64,000 bases of DNA from Corynespora cassiicola (lineage: Eukaryota > Ascomycota > Dothideomycetes > Pleosporales > Corynesporascaceae), in contig JAEUWY010000021.1 of NCBI GenBank assembly GCA_022059125.1, forward strand, positions 62,001 through 126,000, given 5' to 3'. The notes below the pieces were generated by a model, which did not search any database, had not been told where the DNA came from, and saw only the letters and a list, made by a program, of their open reading frames with translations. The position numbers and the translations under genes were made by a program. Shown piece by piece: positions 31,081 through 40,256 of this stretch (positions are counted from its first letter, which is position 1; each line of letters begins with the position of its first letter).

Positions 31081-32841
31081 ATGGCGCGGCCACTCCCATA
31101 TACCTATTATTCCTGCGACTGCTTCGACAACAACACCCCCGTGTCCTCGAAACGTGTATCCCAGATCCTCGCAGACGACGAAGAAGGCCGCACCTTCGAT
31201 CCCAGCAATGCCCGCTCCAACTACTCCCTCTATCCTCTCGAACACCTCTTATATTGCGAAGACTGCCAGCAGATTCGCTGTCCGCGATGCGTCATCGAGG
31301 AAACTCTCAACTGGTTTTGCCCGAGCTGTTTATTCGAAGTACCGAGTTCCGTGATAAAGAGCGATGGAAATCGATGCACAAGGAACTGCTACAATTGTCC
31401 TGTTTGTACATCACCCATGACTGTCAACTCGCTGGACACACGGAATTGGAACGACCCGAGCACTGCGGGCTCACCCTACATCTTGGCCTGTCCATATTGT
31501 CACTGGACCACTGCGGAGATTGGGATTGAATTTGAAAAGCATACGGGAATTACGACCCAACTGTCACGGATCGCAAATGGGGGACGAATAATACCTACTC
31601 AAAAGGAGAGGGATAAGGAGCGAGAGAGGAAGAGAGAGGCAGAATCAAAGAAGCACCAGGGACGCGATGTTCTCTCGGGATCCGACGATTCTCCCACACT
31701 CGAGAGGTCAAGGTCAAAGGAAGAGGTGCCGCTTAGTCGAGACGACATCTACTCCAACCTACAAGCATTTTACAAGGCGCAAATCGAATCACAGACCCCT
31801 ACAAATCCATTCTCTCCTCATGATCTTAGCTTCTCGTCCCCGTCATTTACCCAGCGAATGATGAGTTTCTATTCCGCGGGTGGGTCGAAGAAGCAGAAGC
31901 GCAATAAGCCAGCCCCTATGCGAGAAGCTGCCTCTGCCCTCGAAGGCCTTACCGTTCACGACCCGGCTTCCGACATCGCAGCCATCGAGCGCATCAAGCG
32001 GGAAGGCTGGGGTGCGACTCTCTCCCAGACACAAAAACGCAATCAGATAGACCCGCATATTCGCTTCCAGGATGAGCTTCGTCCGACAGCCGCCATCCTC
32101 TGCACCAAGCGCGGAAAGCGCTGCCGCTCCTGCCGCCACATTCTCTCCAAGCCCGAGTCCAAAATCACGTCAACACGCTACAAGATCAAACTCCTGGCCC
32201 TGAACCACATCCCTCGGATCAGCATCCGCGCTCTACCACCTCAACAGCAGGGATCCTACATGTCCATGACCCCTAGCGGTTACTTGCCCTCTACCGCAAA
32301 CCCACCTTTCAACTACAACGCCCTCAGCCCTGGAATACCCATCCACTTCGTCCTCCAGCTTAGTAACCCCCTCTTCGATCCCATCCGCGTGACGCTGGCA
32401 ACCCCGTCAACGACGCCCGGCCGCCTTGCTTCCCGCGTCACAATTCTGTGCCCGCAGTTCGACGTCGGCGCCAACACCGACGTGTGGGACGACGCACTCT
32501 CCTCGTCTATGTCTCCAGTCAAGCGCTCTTCGCTCATCAATGCAGACGGCCAGATTGAAGCGGGCAAGATCTGGGACCAGGGCCGCAACTGGACAAGCAT
32601 TGTACTCGAAGTGGTGCCTGGGTTCCTGGACGAGGCCAAGGATGAGGAAGGCAACCAGGTCGAGATCGAGGGCGATGAGGATGTGCTGGAGATTCCGATT
32701 TTTGTGCGCATCGAGTTTGAGGCGGATGTTAGTGTAGAGGAGAGGGGTTTGGGGGATAGTAGGGGGAATAAGGGGGAGAAGGAGAGGAGAGAGGAGGCAT
32801 TTTGGACAGTTTTGGGAGTGGGTAGGGTTACGGGTGCATAA
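31081..32841 (+). CDS. Dynactin subunit 4 (p62)
   Basis: Single exon, 586 residues. The start is the ATG at 31081; the upstream open frame begins only at a TTG. The N-terminus carries the zinc-binding cysteine array of p62: YYSCDCFD, YCEDCQQIRCPRCVIEE, WFCPSCLFEVPSS and NCYNCPVCTSPM, with a later pair TKRGKRCRSCRHIL near residue 350. A basic Arg/Glu/Lys stretch (residues about 175-205) precedes a disordered Ser-rich region. The C-terminal half is a beta-rich domain ending in an FEADVSVEE segment. This subunit belongs to the pointed-end complex of dynactin, which links dynein to cargo. The Neurospora homologue (ro-2) affects nuclear distribution. Confidence 0.92.
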   Translation: MARPLPYTYYSCDCFDNNTPVSSKRVSQILADDEEGRTFDPSNARSNYSLYPLEHLLYCEDCQQIRCPRCVIEETLNWFCPSCLFEVPSSVIKSDGNRCTRNCYNCPVCTSPMTVNSLDTRNWNDPSTAGSPYILACPYCHWTTAEIGIEFEKHTGITTQLSRIANGGRIIPTQKERDKERERKREAESKKHQGRDVLSGSDDSPTLERSRSKEEVPLSRDDIYSNLQAFYKAQIESQTPTNPFSPHDLSFSSPSFTQRMMSFYSAGGSKKQKRNKPAPMREAASALEGLTVHDPASDIAAIERIKREGWGATLSQTQKRNQIDPHIRFQDELRPTAAILCTKRGKRCRSCRHILSKPESKITSTRYKIKLLALNHIPRISIRALPPQQQGSYMSMTPSGYLPSTANPPFNYNALSPGIPIHFVLQLSNPLFDPIRVTLATPSTTPGRLASRVTILCPQFDVGANTDVWDDALSSSMSPVKRSSLINADGQIEAGKIWDQGRNWTSIVLEVVPGFLDEAKDEEGNQVEIEGDEDVLEIPIFVRIEFEADVSVEERGLGDSRGNKGEKERREEAFWTVLGVGRVTGA

Positions 32842-32879
32842 GCTTGAGCTTGAGCTTGAGCTTGAGCTTGAGCTTGAGC
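32841..32879 (+). repeat. Hexanucleotide microsatellite (AGCTTG)6.5
   Basis: Six and a half copies of AGCTTG begin at the last base of the dynactin stop codon and run into its 3' UTR. The repeat is perfect apart from its right end and is likely length-polymorphic. Confidence 0.9.
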
Positions 32880-33051
32880 ATAAGCGTGAGCAAGATACTA
32901 AAAGGAATTTTGGAGGAGCAGGTAGGGAGCCGGCGTATTAAAGCGAATTTACGAGATACCCAATGCATCAATTCTACCTTAACTGCAAAGTTGTGAGGTA
33001 TAGTGTTTTCCAAACTTGTGTGGAATGCTCAATGCTAGAAAAAGGCAATGA

Positions 33052-34276
33052 TCATACATTGCGCGCACGACTAGCCATGAGCGCCATGAAAATGCCACGG
33101 ACCGACATCTACCACGCCGAAACTCCAAATGCGCCTTGGATATCCATCTAGAACTTCGACCAGAGAACACCAAGCAGCAGGCTTCCGAGTAGGAATATCA
33201 CAGCGACGGTCCAGGTGATCTTATCCCAGTCCCAGTCCTCCTGGTAGTACATGCCCCACCCTTCGGCAGGTTCGTGGGTTTTTCCTTGCAGCTTTCCCCA
33301 GGCACGCTTCAGAATCTGGTTGAAAATCCATGTTTCATCTTCGTTGATGCAAGAAGGTGAATTAAACATATGCATCAGATAGCTGGGAAGCACCGGCGGA
33401 TAAGTAAGAGGAGGGCCTGGTTGGCAGCGGTGTTCTGTCTGGTCCGGAGGTTCCACTTTAACTTTGGGAGGGAGGCACTCGCAGCCCCGACGAAAACAAT
33501 AGGGTTCAAAGGTCCTGATTTCGACGTTGCCGCCCAATGTCAGACGGAACTAAGGGATTAGCAAGCATTTCATGGGGTTTAAAGACTTCTTGGGTGCTTT
33601 ACCTTGGCAAAGTATATGCCTTGCACAGCCCGGAGTGATATTACAGATCCGATTTTACCCCGATAGCGGATGAATTGACCTTTCAGGAACATAAAGAGCT
33701 TTCGGTCGGTGTCGGCTGTCTCAATTTGATCCTGAATAAGTGTTTTTCCTTGTTTTCCTTTGTGTGCGCAAGACGTCAGGTGCAGGGTGCTCTGTGGTGT
33801 GGCAGATGCCTGCGGACTTTGGGATGCAGCCGTTATGGGAGGATTATGCTGCGGTAGCGAAGATGCTGGGGATGACCTTCTATCGTAGTTTCGAAATGCT
33901 TCCTGAACCTATGTCCAAAACCCTACAAAGGGCAATGAAGGAACTTTGTTGCCATGAGATGCTTGTCCAGGATCAAAATCGAATCCCGTAGCCCGATCCA
34001 TACGAGATTGAAGATCGAATGCTCCGCTTTCCTCCAACTCGATCACGTCATCAAAACTGCGCTTTCCACAAATCTTTCTCACAGTTAGTATAAATGAATC
34101 CAGTAGGATATAAAGTGACCAAAACATACACACTTCAATCGAATGCGGTTCTTGTGTGGTGAACAGGGTGGTTCCGAAAAGGCCAAGGTCGGTACTAGGT
34201 CACTGAATATGTGCCCTGACTTGACTGGCGTCTTTTTCGAATTTACCCAAGGCATTTGGATGTTGTCCTTGACCAT
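33052..34276 (-). pseudogene. Fungal single-TM protein family member, three in-frame TAG codons
   Basis: A spliced frame reads through three exons on the minus strand: 34276-34130, 34073-33603 and 33549 onward (introns of 56 and 53 nt; the first has TACTAAC). It encodes an N-terminal CICGKRSFDDVIELEESG block, a Ser/Pro/Gln linker, TDRKLFMFLKGQFIRYRGK, CECLPPKVKVEPP, EPAEGWGMYYQEDWDWDKI, a transmembrane helix (WTVAVIFLLGSLLLGVLW) and DIQGAFGVSAW. This order matches a widespread uncharacterised Pezizomycotina family. In-frame TAG codons interrupt it at 33909-33911 (after GFWT), 33148-33150 (after LWSKF) and 33109-33111 (after SAW), with the same frame continuing after each. No frameshift is seen. 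The first stop leaves at most a 103-residue product. Probably a recent pseudogene. Confidence 0.7.
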
Positions 34277-34823
34277 CGCTCATCTACCATGGATTGTTAT
34301 CCTCGCTATATGGCTCCTTCGTAGTGGGTTTCTTGTCCATTTTTTATGGAAAAAAACTTCTCTTGGATCATACGCTTTTTCTTTTTTTGGTGCGAAAAAT
34401 CATTTCTTGTTTTAAATTATACTATTTCTTTTTCATCTCCTTATTATCAGATTTGGGGTTTGTAAGAAACGTATCACTGTCAAAGGGCTTTGTCCCTTTC
34501 TTCAGATACCCCGAATCATTCGTACCTAAGGCCTCCAGTTCTGTCACTTCTGATTTTTCCAGCATGTTTTGCTCTATTGGACACTTTTCTAACCTCTATT
34601 CTGATCGCTCTTCTGGTACTTGTTTTGGAAGTACATCTGACGGGGTTTCAAGTTATTTTCCTACCTGTTCTTCTAGCCTTTCTATTATCACATTACTACA
34701 GATTTGTTACTGACTAGCCCCAGTCGTCCGTATATGCAGCCAAGCAGGCTCAACTACCCCGTCTAGTCGACTTCCGTGTCCATAATGGATAATGATACGG
34801 TATTCTATTGTTGATTTATCTTT
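34277..34823. other. Intergenic, T-rich, no supported gene
   Basis: Two forward open frames of 75-140 codons here are Phe/Leu/Ser-rich products of T-rich DNA and look non-coding. The stretch includes the promoter of the 34276 pseudogene and the 3' flank of the TIM-barrel gene. Confidence 0.5.
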
Positions 34824-35837
34824 TTATAGCTTTTCCTTTAGACTACAATCAGTCTCAATGGCTCCAATCACTGCCCTAAAACTCGCCGCAGCTCGTTCCC
34901 CGCACTCTCCCACATCAACATCCCCATTCTTCATCCTCCAATCAAAAGTCTCCATCGAGACCCACCCCCCAAAACCAACCCCACCAACAAACACCCTCAC
35001 CATCTCGGCAATAGGAAAATAGCCCCCAAACTGCTCTTCCAACGGAAACGGTCTCCCATGTTTACTCCACGAAAACTCCACCGCTTCCCCCTCCCTGTAC
35101 CACGGATGCCGCTCCGAAAACGGCGAATCAAACCTCTCTCCGTCTGACAACTGCACGTACGCTAGCCGCGCTTTCGGAAACCTTTCAACAAAGTCCTCCA
35201 GCGATTCCCGCAGCGCTTCATCTGCGCCGTCAAACTTCCCGGTGGGTGAGTACGGCGAAGCCCAGATCTTAGTCGCGATATGAAACGTATCGATGCAAAT
35301 TTTGAAGTTCGGTCTGTCAACCCGCTCAGCCATATTCAGGGCAATTTCCCACGTCGAGCAGTGCGTCGACCAGGACATGGGCTCGTAGGCGATTATAATG
35401 GCGGGTTGCTCCGAGGCTGCGAGATCGGCCAGGGCCTGGAGTTCTGGGATGAGGATTCCAGGTTCGTCGGTGCTGGCGCTGGGGTCGTATTGGGCGGGGA
35501 CTTGGAGGTGGAGGGCTCCGAGGGTGCGGGCGAGGTGGAGCCATTTTGCGGCGTTTTTCAGTCGGTCTTTGAGGGGAGTGTTTGTGCCTTCGAAGTTTTC
35601 GAAGGGGCAGAGGGAGAGGATGGTGAGGTTTAGGGTGGAGCACAGAGAGCGGATTTTGGAGGCTGCAGCGGGGAGAGTCAAGGAATGAGATGAAGCGTGA
35701 GAAAGGAGGTCCGAATGAACAATTTCGACACCACGAAAATCGTATTTTGCGGCTGTTTGGAGTTTTTGCTCAAGGGTGTGTGAGGAGTGGAGGCCCAAGC
35801 AGGATGTGCTTACTGCGGGGTTATTGGTGAATTTCAT
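34824..35837 (-). CDS. Sugar isomerase/AP-endonuclease-2-like TIM barrel (3-dehydroshikimate dehydratase type)
   Basis: Single exon, 337 residues from the ATG at 35837 (MKFTNNPAVSTSCLG). An ATG 60 bases further upstream is in frame, but the family N-terminus begins at the one chosen. The barrel shows FRGVEIVHSDL near the start, ILSLCPFENFEG, a metal-ligand Glu in IIIAYEPMSWSTH, Asp-His in KICIDTFHIATKIW, VQLSDGERFD and a final Glu in VSMETFDWRM. This arrangement of Glu, Asp, His and Glu ligands fits the divalent-metal enzymes of the xylose-isomerase-like superfamily. Fungal relatives include quinate-pathway dehydroshikimate dehydratase, which makes protocatechuate. No other quinate gene is nearby, so the substrate is a guess. 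Confidence 0.85.
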   Translation of the reverse strand: MKFTNNPAVSTSCLGLHSSHTLEQKLQTAAKYDFRGVEIVHSDLLSHASSHSLTLPAAASKIRSLCSTLNLTILSLCPFENFEGTNTPLKDRLKNAAKWLHLARTLGALHLQVPAQYDPSASTDEPGILIPELQALADLAASEQPAIIIAYEPMSWSTHCSTWEIALNMAERVDRPNFKICIDTFHIATKIWASPYSPTGKFDGADEALRESLEDFVERFPKARLAYVQLSDGERFDSPFSERHPWYREGEAVEFSWSKHGRPFPLEEQFGGYFPIAEMVRVFVGGVGFGGWVSMETFDWRMKNGDVDVGECGERAAASFRAVIGAIETDCSLKEKL

Positions 35838-36141
35838 GGCGATTGTAAATTGACACTGGCAGATGAATCCACAGGTATCCGTCTTAGATAATTGCATTTT
35901 ATACGTGTAGTCGCTGAGATATTACCGTTTTCAGAATATGCTCGTTCCGTTAGTGAGCGGCGAGAATTACCCGGCGCGGGGTACACATTTCCCCGCATCC
36001 CGCTCCACTGGTTCAAGGCTCAAGCGCGGGACTTCAGCATCACGTCAAAGTCAATCAAAGTCAGAAATGTTCATTGTAGAAACTTTACATTGAAATAGGC
36101 AGGATACTTTCTGAAATAGTTTGTTTCACGAAATTGAGATC
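35838..36141. other. Intergenic, nothing recognised
   Basis: Promoter of the TIM-barrel gene and 3' flank of the CCHC gene. No further gene. Confidence 0.5.
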
Positions 36142-37335
36142 TTAAATCTCAAGGCCAAGTCGAGTCTTTTCACCAGGGCGCACCTCGCGATCGCAAGTGC
36201 GAATGCTCTCTCCATTGTCAGAAAGCTCAATCGAACCATTGTGTTCCTGATGCCGAGCAGGACGAGAGGATGATTTACGGTCTTTATGTGTGCATTCTCG
36301 CGCAATGTGACCGAGCTCACCGCAGTTGTAGCACTTTGGAGGCTCACGTGGAGTCTTAGCCGATTTTCCAACCGGGCAGTCGCGGGCAATATGACCTTTT
36401 TTGTGGCAAGAATAACAAGCTTTACCCGCCGCATTCAATCCGGCGGCAGTCTTGGCGTGCTTGAACTTCATCTCAGGCAGGGACTTCTCATAGTCCTGGA
36501 AAGCGTGATCCAATTGGTCTTCCTTGATGCCATGGATCGTACCGTCTGCGATTGACTTGTAGATAAAGTCAGACATGCGAGAGGCCCTATCCTTGTGGGC
36601 CATTGGGCGAGTGTAGTATCTCTTACCTGCCATTATACGCTTCTTCAGGCTAGCTTCCATGGATTGATTCATAACAGCAGTGAATTCATCACTGAATCCA
36701 AAGAACTTCTCATACTCGGAGTAGTCCATCATCCGAACTTCGAGCAAGATACTGCGGAGAGCATGAACAATCAGATCCTGGCAGAATGGCATACATGTCA
36801 TCATGTGCTCCAGGAGGGCTGGACGAGGCAAGGTGATAGACATTTGTTCCCGAAGATGTTGGACAATTTTCAACTTCGGCTGGTCATACTCAATAGTCTC
36901 ACAATGCAAGTACAGGCTAACAAGCTGTTGGGAGCTCATACTAGCAAGTTTCTGCTCGGCAGGCTCAATCTCACCAGCCATCATGTACTTGTAGAGCCAA
37001 ACCGTTGGCTCTTTGAATCCACCAGGGACCTTGAAGACAGTGGCGCCACTATCAAAGGCTTTCCGGGCGGCTTTGGAGAAGTGCTCCAGAACTTTGACAT
37101 AGGCGCCTTCGATAGCGATGAAATAATCGCCAGTAGGGCCGACAATGATATTGGTCCTTGGGCCCTTTTGCAGTTCAGCCAACTGGTGAGGAGTCAGAGG
37201 GCTTTTCTGATTTAGATCTTTTTGCATTGGGAGATTGATAGTATTTTTTGAATCAGCCTTGGATGTCGTGCCCTTTGTGTTCTTAGCGTTGGACTTGCTC
37301 GTGTTCGTGTTCGTGTTCGTGTCCGTGTTCGTCAT
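36142..37335 (-). CDS. BTB-like / CCHC zinc-knuckle protein (two knuckles), paralogue A
   Basis: 397 residues, single exon, ATG at 37335. The N-terminus is a Thr/Asn repeat (TNTDTNTNTNT) encoded by a GTTCGT-type hexamer repeat. Residues about 48-170 resemble a BTB/POZ fold: TNIIVGPTGDYFIAIEG, LEHFSKAARKAF, VFKVPGGFKEPTVWLYKYMMAGEIEP. Next come a helical region and the motif RMSDFIYKSIADGTI. Two retroviral-type zinc knuckles follow, CYSCHKKGHIARDC and CYNCGELGHIAREC, as in single-stranded RNA/DNA-binding proteins. The C-terminal tail is [20 protein letters not shown]. The same architecture, in the same order, occurs in the neighbouring gene at 38239. There is no reverse transcriptase, integrase or protease domain, so it is not a simple Gag relic. 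Function unknown. Confidence 0.85.
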   Translation of the reverse strand: MTNTDTNTNTNTSKSNAKNTKGTTSKADSKNTINLPMQKDLNQKSPLTPHQLAELQKGPRTNIIVGPTGDYFIAIEGAYVKVLEHFSKAARKAFDSGATVFKVPGGFKEPTVWLYKYMMAGEIEPAEQKLASMSSQQLVSLYLHCETIEYDQPKLKIVQHLREQMSITLPRPALLEHMMTCMPFCQDLIVHALRSILLEVRMMDYSEYEKFFGFSDEFTAVMNQSMEASLKKRIMAGKRYYTRPMAHKDRASRMSDFIYKSIADGTIHGIKEDQLDHAFQDYEKSLPEMKFKHAKTAAGLNAAGKACYSCHKKGHIARDCPVGKSAKTPREPPKCYNCGELGHIARECTHKDRKSSSRPARHQEHNGSIELSDNGESIRTCDREVRPGEKTRLGLEI

Positions 37336-37470
37336 GGTGGATCTGTGACTCGAATTTTCAACGGTGAAGTTCGTAGCGAAGTTGGTCGCAAGTGTTTTCA
37401 GAAAAATTCAAGTAGCTGGAGAGTCAGACGCTTGATTCTTTCGAGCGACCAAAGTAAAGAGAGCGGTGAA

Positions 37471-37476
37471 TTTATA
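37471..37476 (-). promoter_or_regulatory. TATA box of paralogue A
   Basis: TATAAA on the minus strand about 136 bases upstream of the ATG at 37335, nearly the same spacing as in paralogue B. Confidence 0.45.
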
Positions 37477-37965
37477 GCCAGTGAATGAACGCATAGTGTA
37501 TGAACAATATAGAGATATAAGCTCTCAACATATATCTGGTGGGGGATGTATCTTGACAATGAGCAATTTTGGCGTTCGGCTGGGACAATTGTGGAGTACC
37601 AAAGTTGAGTGTGGTTAAATGATACCTAGAAAGGTTACAACGCTGAGCCCTGAGAGATGATCTTAGATATTATGAGACAGAGGAAACAATTCAGTTCATA
37701 GCTAATGAATTGGTAACTCAAGAGTTGGTCCACATTCTACAGGTGGGTTTCCATAGCGCGAGATTGTCGATTGAGATAATTTGCTCGTTGCAAAACCCGC
37801 CTACTTAACTACCGAAGCTTCAGCCTGGTTTTTGTGCTGCACCAAAAATGAACTCAAGAATTTCTGAGCCGAATTGAAGGCCGTGCATATATGTTTCCTT
37901 TGTCAAGGCACACGGAAGCCGCTGAGAATCTATTACCAAGACAGAAATAAATAGTCTTTTTTTTG

Positions 37966-38059
37966 TCGAATTTACATATTGAGCATGGTGACGTGAGTAT
38001 GATATTGTGTAGTCGAATTTATATATTGAGCAGGGTGACGTGAGTATGATATGGTGTAG
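37966..38059. repeat. 47-bp tandem direct repeat, two copies
   Basis: Copies at 37966-38012 and 38013-38059 differ at three positions. Each contains ATATTGAGCA and GGTGACGTGAGTATGATAT. TGACGTGA in each copy resembles a CRE/bZIP site. The repeat lies between the paralogues, 631 bp upstream of paralogue A's ATG. Confidence 0.85.
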
Positions 38060-38238
38060 TATGCAATTGTACTATATAAGACTGAAGAATTTCAATTGTG
38101 TTAAAAAGGTATATTATTCGAATGAATGTTCAAAAAAGTGGGCCATCTACAAAGACCCGAAAATCAAGTAGTCCAAGTATGCAAACTTCTCCTGAGCTTA
38201 GTTTGCAGAGAGTCGAACATACAACGACACACAGATCC

Positions 38239-39438
38239 TTAGATCTGGAGGCCAGTGCGAGTGACCTCGCCGGGACGGACCTCACGGTCGCAAGTCTGGA
38301 TGCCCTCGCCGTTTGTGTTGACCTCAATGCTGCCACGCTCACGCTGCGCACGGCGGAAGTTCTTGTTTCGGCCCTGGGTGTTACGAGGGCGAGGCCCATC
38401 GTTGGCAGCCTCATCGGCACCATCCTTGCAGTTCCGAGCGATGTGGCCGACCTGATTACACTTGTAGCAGGTAGGAGGGTTGTACGCATACGGGCAGTCG
38501 CGCGCAACGTGGCCTTGCTCCTGGCAAGTGTAGCATTTGGGACCTCGTGGCCTCTTGGGCTGGGTGCAGTCGTTGGCGATGTGGCCCGCATCTCCGCAGT
38601 TGAAGCACTTCAGGGAGTTGAAGTACTGAAGTTGATCGTACTTCGAAAATGCCTCCTCGTGCTTTTCGTCAACGGTACCGTTCTCGATCGACATGTACAA
38701 GAAGTCTGAGAGGCGCAACGACCGGTCCTTCTTGTCCCTTTTGTAGTATTTCTCGCCAGCTTCGATGCGCTTGTACAGATTGGTCTCGACTATCTCGTCG
38801 AGGGCCTTTCCGAACTCAGCATTCTCGTCTGCGAGATGCGTGTATGGGTCGTAGTTGAAAACCCAAGGGTGTAGAACGACGCGGCCCATCGAGCGAACGA
38901 GCAAGTTCTTCAGAGACGGAATATAATTTCCGATCTCGATGATTACCCGAGGAGCTGGAATCGCATCGTTGAGGCTGTTGCGGATCTGCTTCTCGATTTT
39001 AGCCATCGGCTCGGTGTACTCGAGGACCTGGCAGTGCGAGTAGAGGGTGATGAGCTTATCGAAGCCCATATCCTCGATCTTTTCAGTAGTCTCAACTTGT
39101 CCAGCCATGGCATACTTATATAACCATACAATTTCTTCCTTCGATCCACCTGGGATTGAAAGGACAGGCGCCCTGTCCACGACAAGTGCCTTCTTCGCAA
39201 ATGGGGAGATGTGCGCCAAGAGGTTGACGGAGGCCGCCTCAATGGCGATGTAGCGTTGACCCTCAAGACCAACTATGACCTTGACCCTAGGGCCAGTCTT
39301 GAACTTCTCCAGCATATGCGGCGTAATTACCACATGAGCGACCTTCCTGGGTGGAGTGGTGGCCACCTCTGCAGCTTGGGTCTGAGGTGCCTCGGCCTTG
39401 GCGGCCTTGCCGACGTTGGCGTTCCTCTTGTTTGGCAT
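38239..39438 (-). CDS. BTB-like / CCHC zinc-knuckle protein (three knuckles), paralogue B
   Basis: 399 residues from the ATG at 39438 ([18 protein letters not shown]); the upstream open frame begins at a non-ATG codon. The BTB-like region (about 45-165) includes [50 protein letters not shown] and [16 protein letters not shown], aligning throughout with paralogue [17 protein letters not shown] precedes three zinc knuckles: [28 protein letters not shown] and [14 protein letters not shown]. The tail [20 protein letters not shown] almost repeats that of paralogue A. An [19 protein letters not shown] basic patch lies between knuckles and tail. The design suggests an oligomerising nucleic-acid-binding protein. 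Same strand as paralogue A, about 900 bp apart, so a tandem duplication is likely. Confidence 0.85.
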   Translation of the reverse strand: MPNKRNANVGKAAKAEAPQTQAAEVATTPPRKVAHVVITPHMLEKFKTGPRVKVIVGLEGQRYIAIEAASVNLLAHISPFAKKALVVDRAPVLSIPGGSKEEIVWLYKYAMAGQVETTEKIEDMGFDKLITLYSHCQVLEYTEPMAKIEKQIRNSLNDAIPAPRVIIEIGNYIPSLKNLLVRSMGRVVLHPWVFNYDPYTHLADENAEFGKALDEIVETNLYKRIEAGEKYYKRDKKDRSLRLSDFLYMSIENGTVDEKHEEAFSKYDQLQYFNSLKCFNCGDAGHIANDCTQPKRPRGPKCYTCQEQGHVARDCPYAYNPPTCYKCNQVGHIARNCKDGADEAANDGPRPRNTQGRNKNFRRAQRERGSIEVNTNGEGIQTCDREVRPGEVTRTGLQI

Positions 39439-40256
39439 TTTTGTTGTTGTATCTAAAATAAGCGAATCAGTCAGACCGTGTTCAGTCGTTGGGTGTGGCT
39501 GGATTCTGTACAATGATCGCTTAGGTAGAGAGTGTGTGATGGAGATTAGAAGTGTGGATAGGCAGGTTTTTATACCCCAGTAAAGAAGGATTAAGTAGAG
39601 ACACAATAAAGCTATAGTACTTACATATTGGACTAGCTGAGTTACAAAGCCTCACGGCGAGTCTGGTTTAGTCTTGTAAATATACAATACCAAGGTTTCC
39701 AGCAAGTGAGTGCAGGTAAAGTGTGCTATAGAGCGAGCAAGGCGTTAGACAATTGAAAGTTCGTATGTATAATGACAGGGGCAACCGTAGGCACCGGGGT
39801 GGACTGCCTTGGTACCACAAGATCCGGTCTTTGTGGCAAGAAAGTGCCCGTCAATGTAATTCACATCGATTTGGATTGAGCCCTGATATATAATACTTCT
39901 GTGACAAAAAATAAGCATTTCCGCTTCTCCAATCTATTTTCCTCGTCTAGAGACAGCAAATTGCCTAGGTATGCTTTCACTCACTTGAACACACAGTGCG
40001 CACTCAACTGAAGACATGAGCCAAAGCTGGTCAGCTTCGCTTTGACTTGTAAGTGAAACAAGAGCAGCCGTCCAAATCACATGAACAAGACCCCTTTCGG
40101 TGGAGAGAACAAAGGTGACATGCACTTAACCTCGCCGCTAGCCGAAGCCAAGTTTGCCGACACTCAGATTGGGAAGCCGCGGTAGCAAACACTCAGGGCA
40201 GATCCGACCGGCTCTCTTGGCACGTGCCCGGGACACAAACGACACAGGCGATAAAC
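39439..40256. other. Intergenic, divergent promoter region
   Basis: Promoter of paralogue B (TATA at 39567-39574) and of the 40257 gene. No further gene seen. Confidence 0.5.
39567..39574 (-). promoter_or_regulatory. TATA box of paralogue B
   Basis: TATAAAAA on the minus strand about 130 bases upstream of the ATG at 39438. Confidence 0.45.

Larger units (their letters stand above)
37336..38238. other. Intergenic between the two CCHC paralogues
   Basis: Promoter of paralogue A and 3' flank of paralogue B. A 47-bp tandem duplication lies at 37966-38059. No further gene. Confidence 0.55.

Noticed and set aside
33740..33991. Forward open frame of 83 codons
   Set aside because: It is antisense to the membrane-protein pseudogene, whose spliced frame carries clear family motifs.
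34294..34717. Forward frames encoding Phe/Leu/Ser-rich peptides
   Set aside because: These reflect T-rich DNA. There is no start context, family or splice partner.
36142..39438. Retrotransposon Gag-pol insertion
   Set aside because: No reverse transcriptase, RNase H, integrase, protease, LTR or primer-binding site was found. Only the zinc knuckles recall retroelements.
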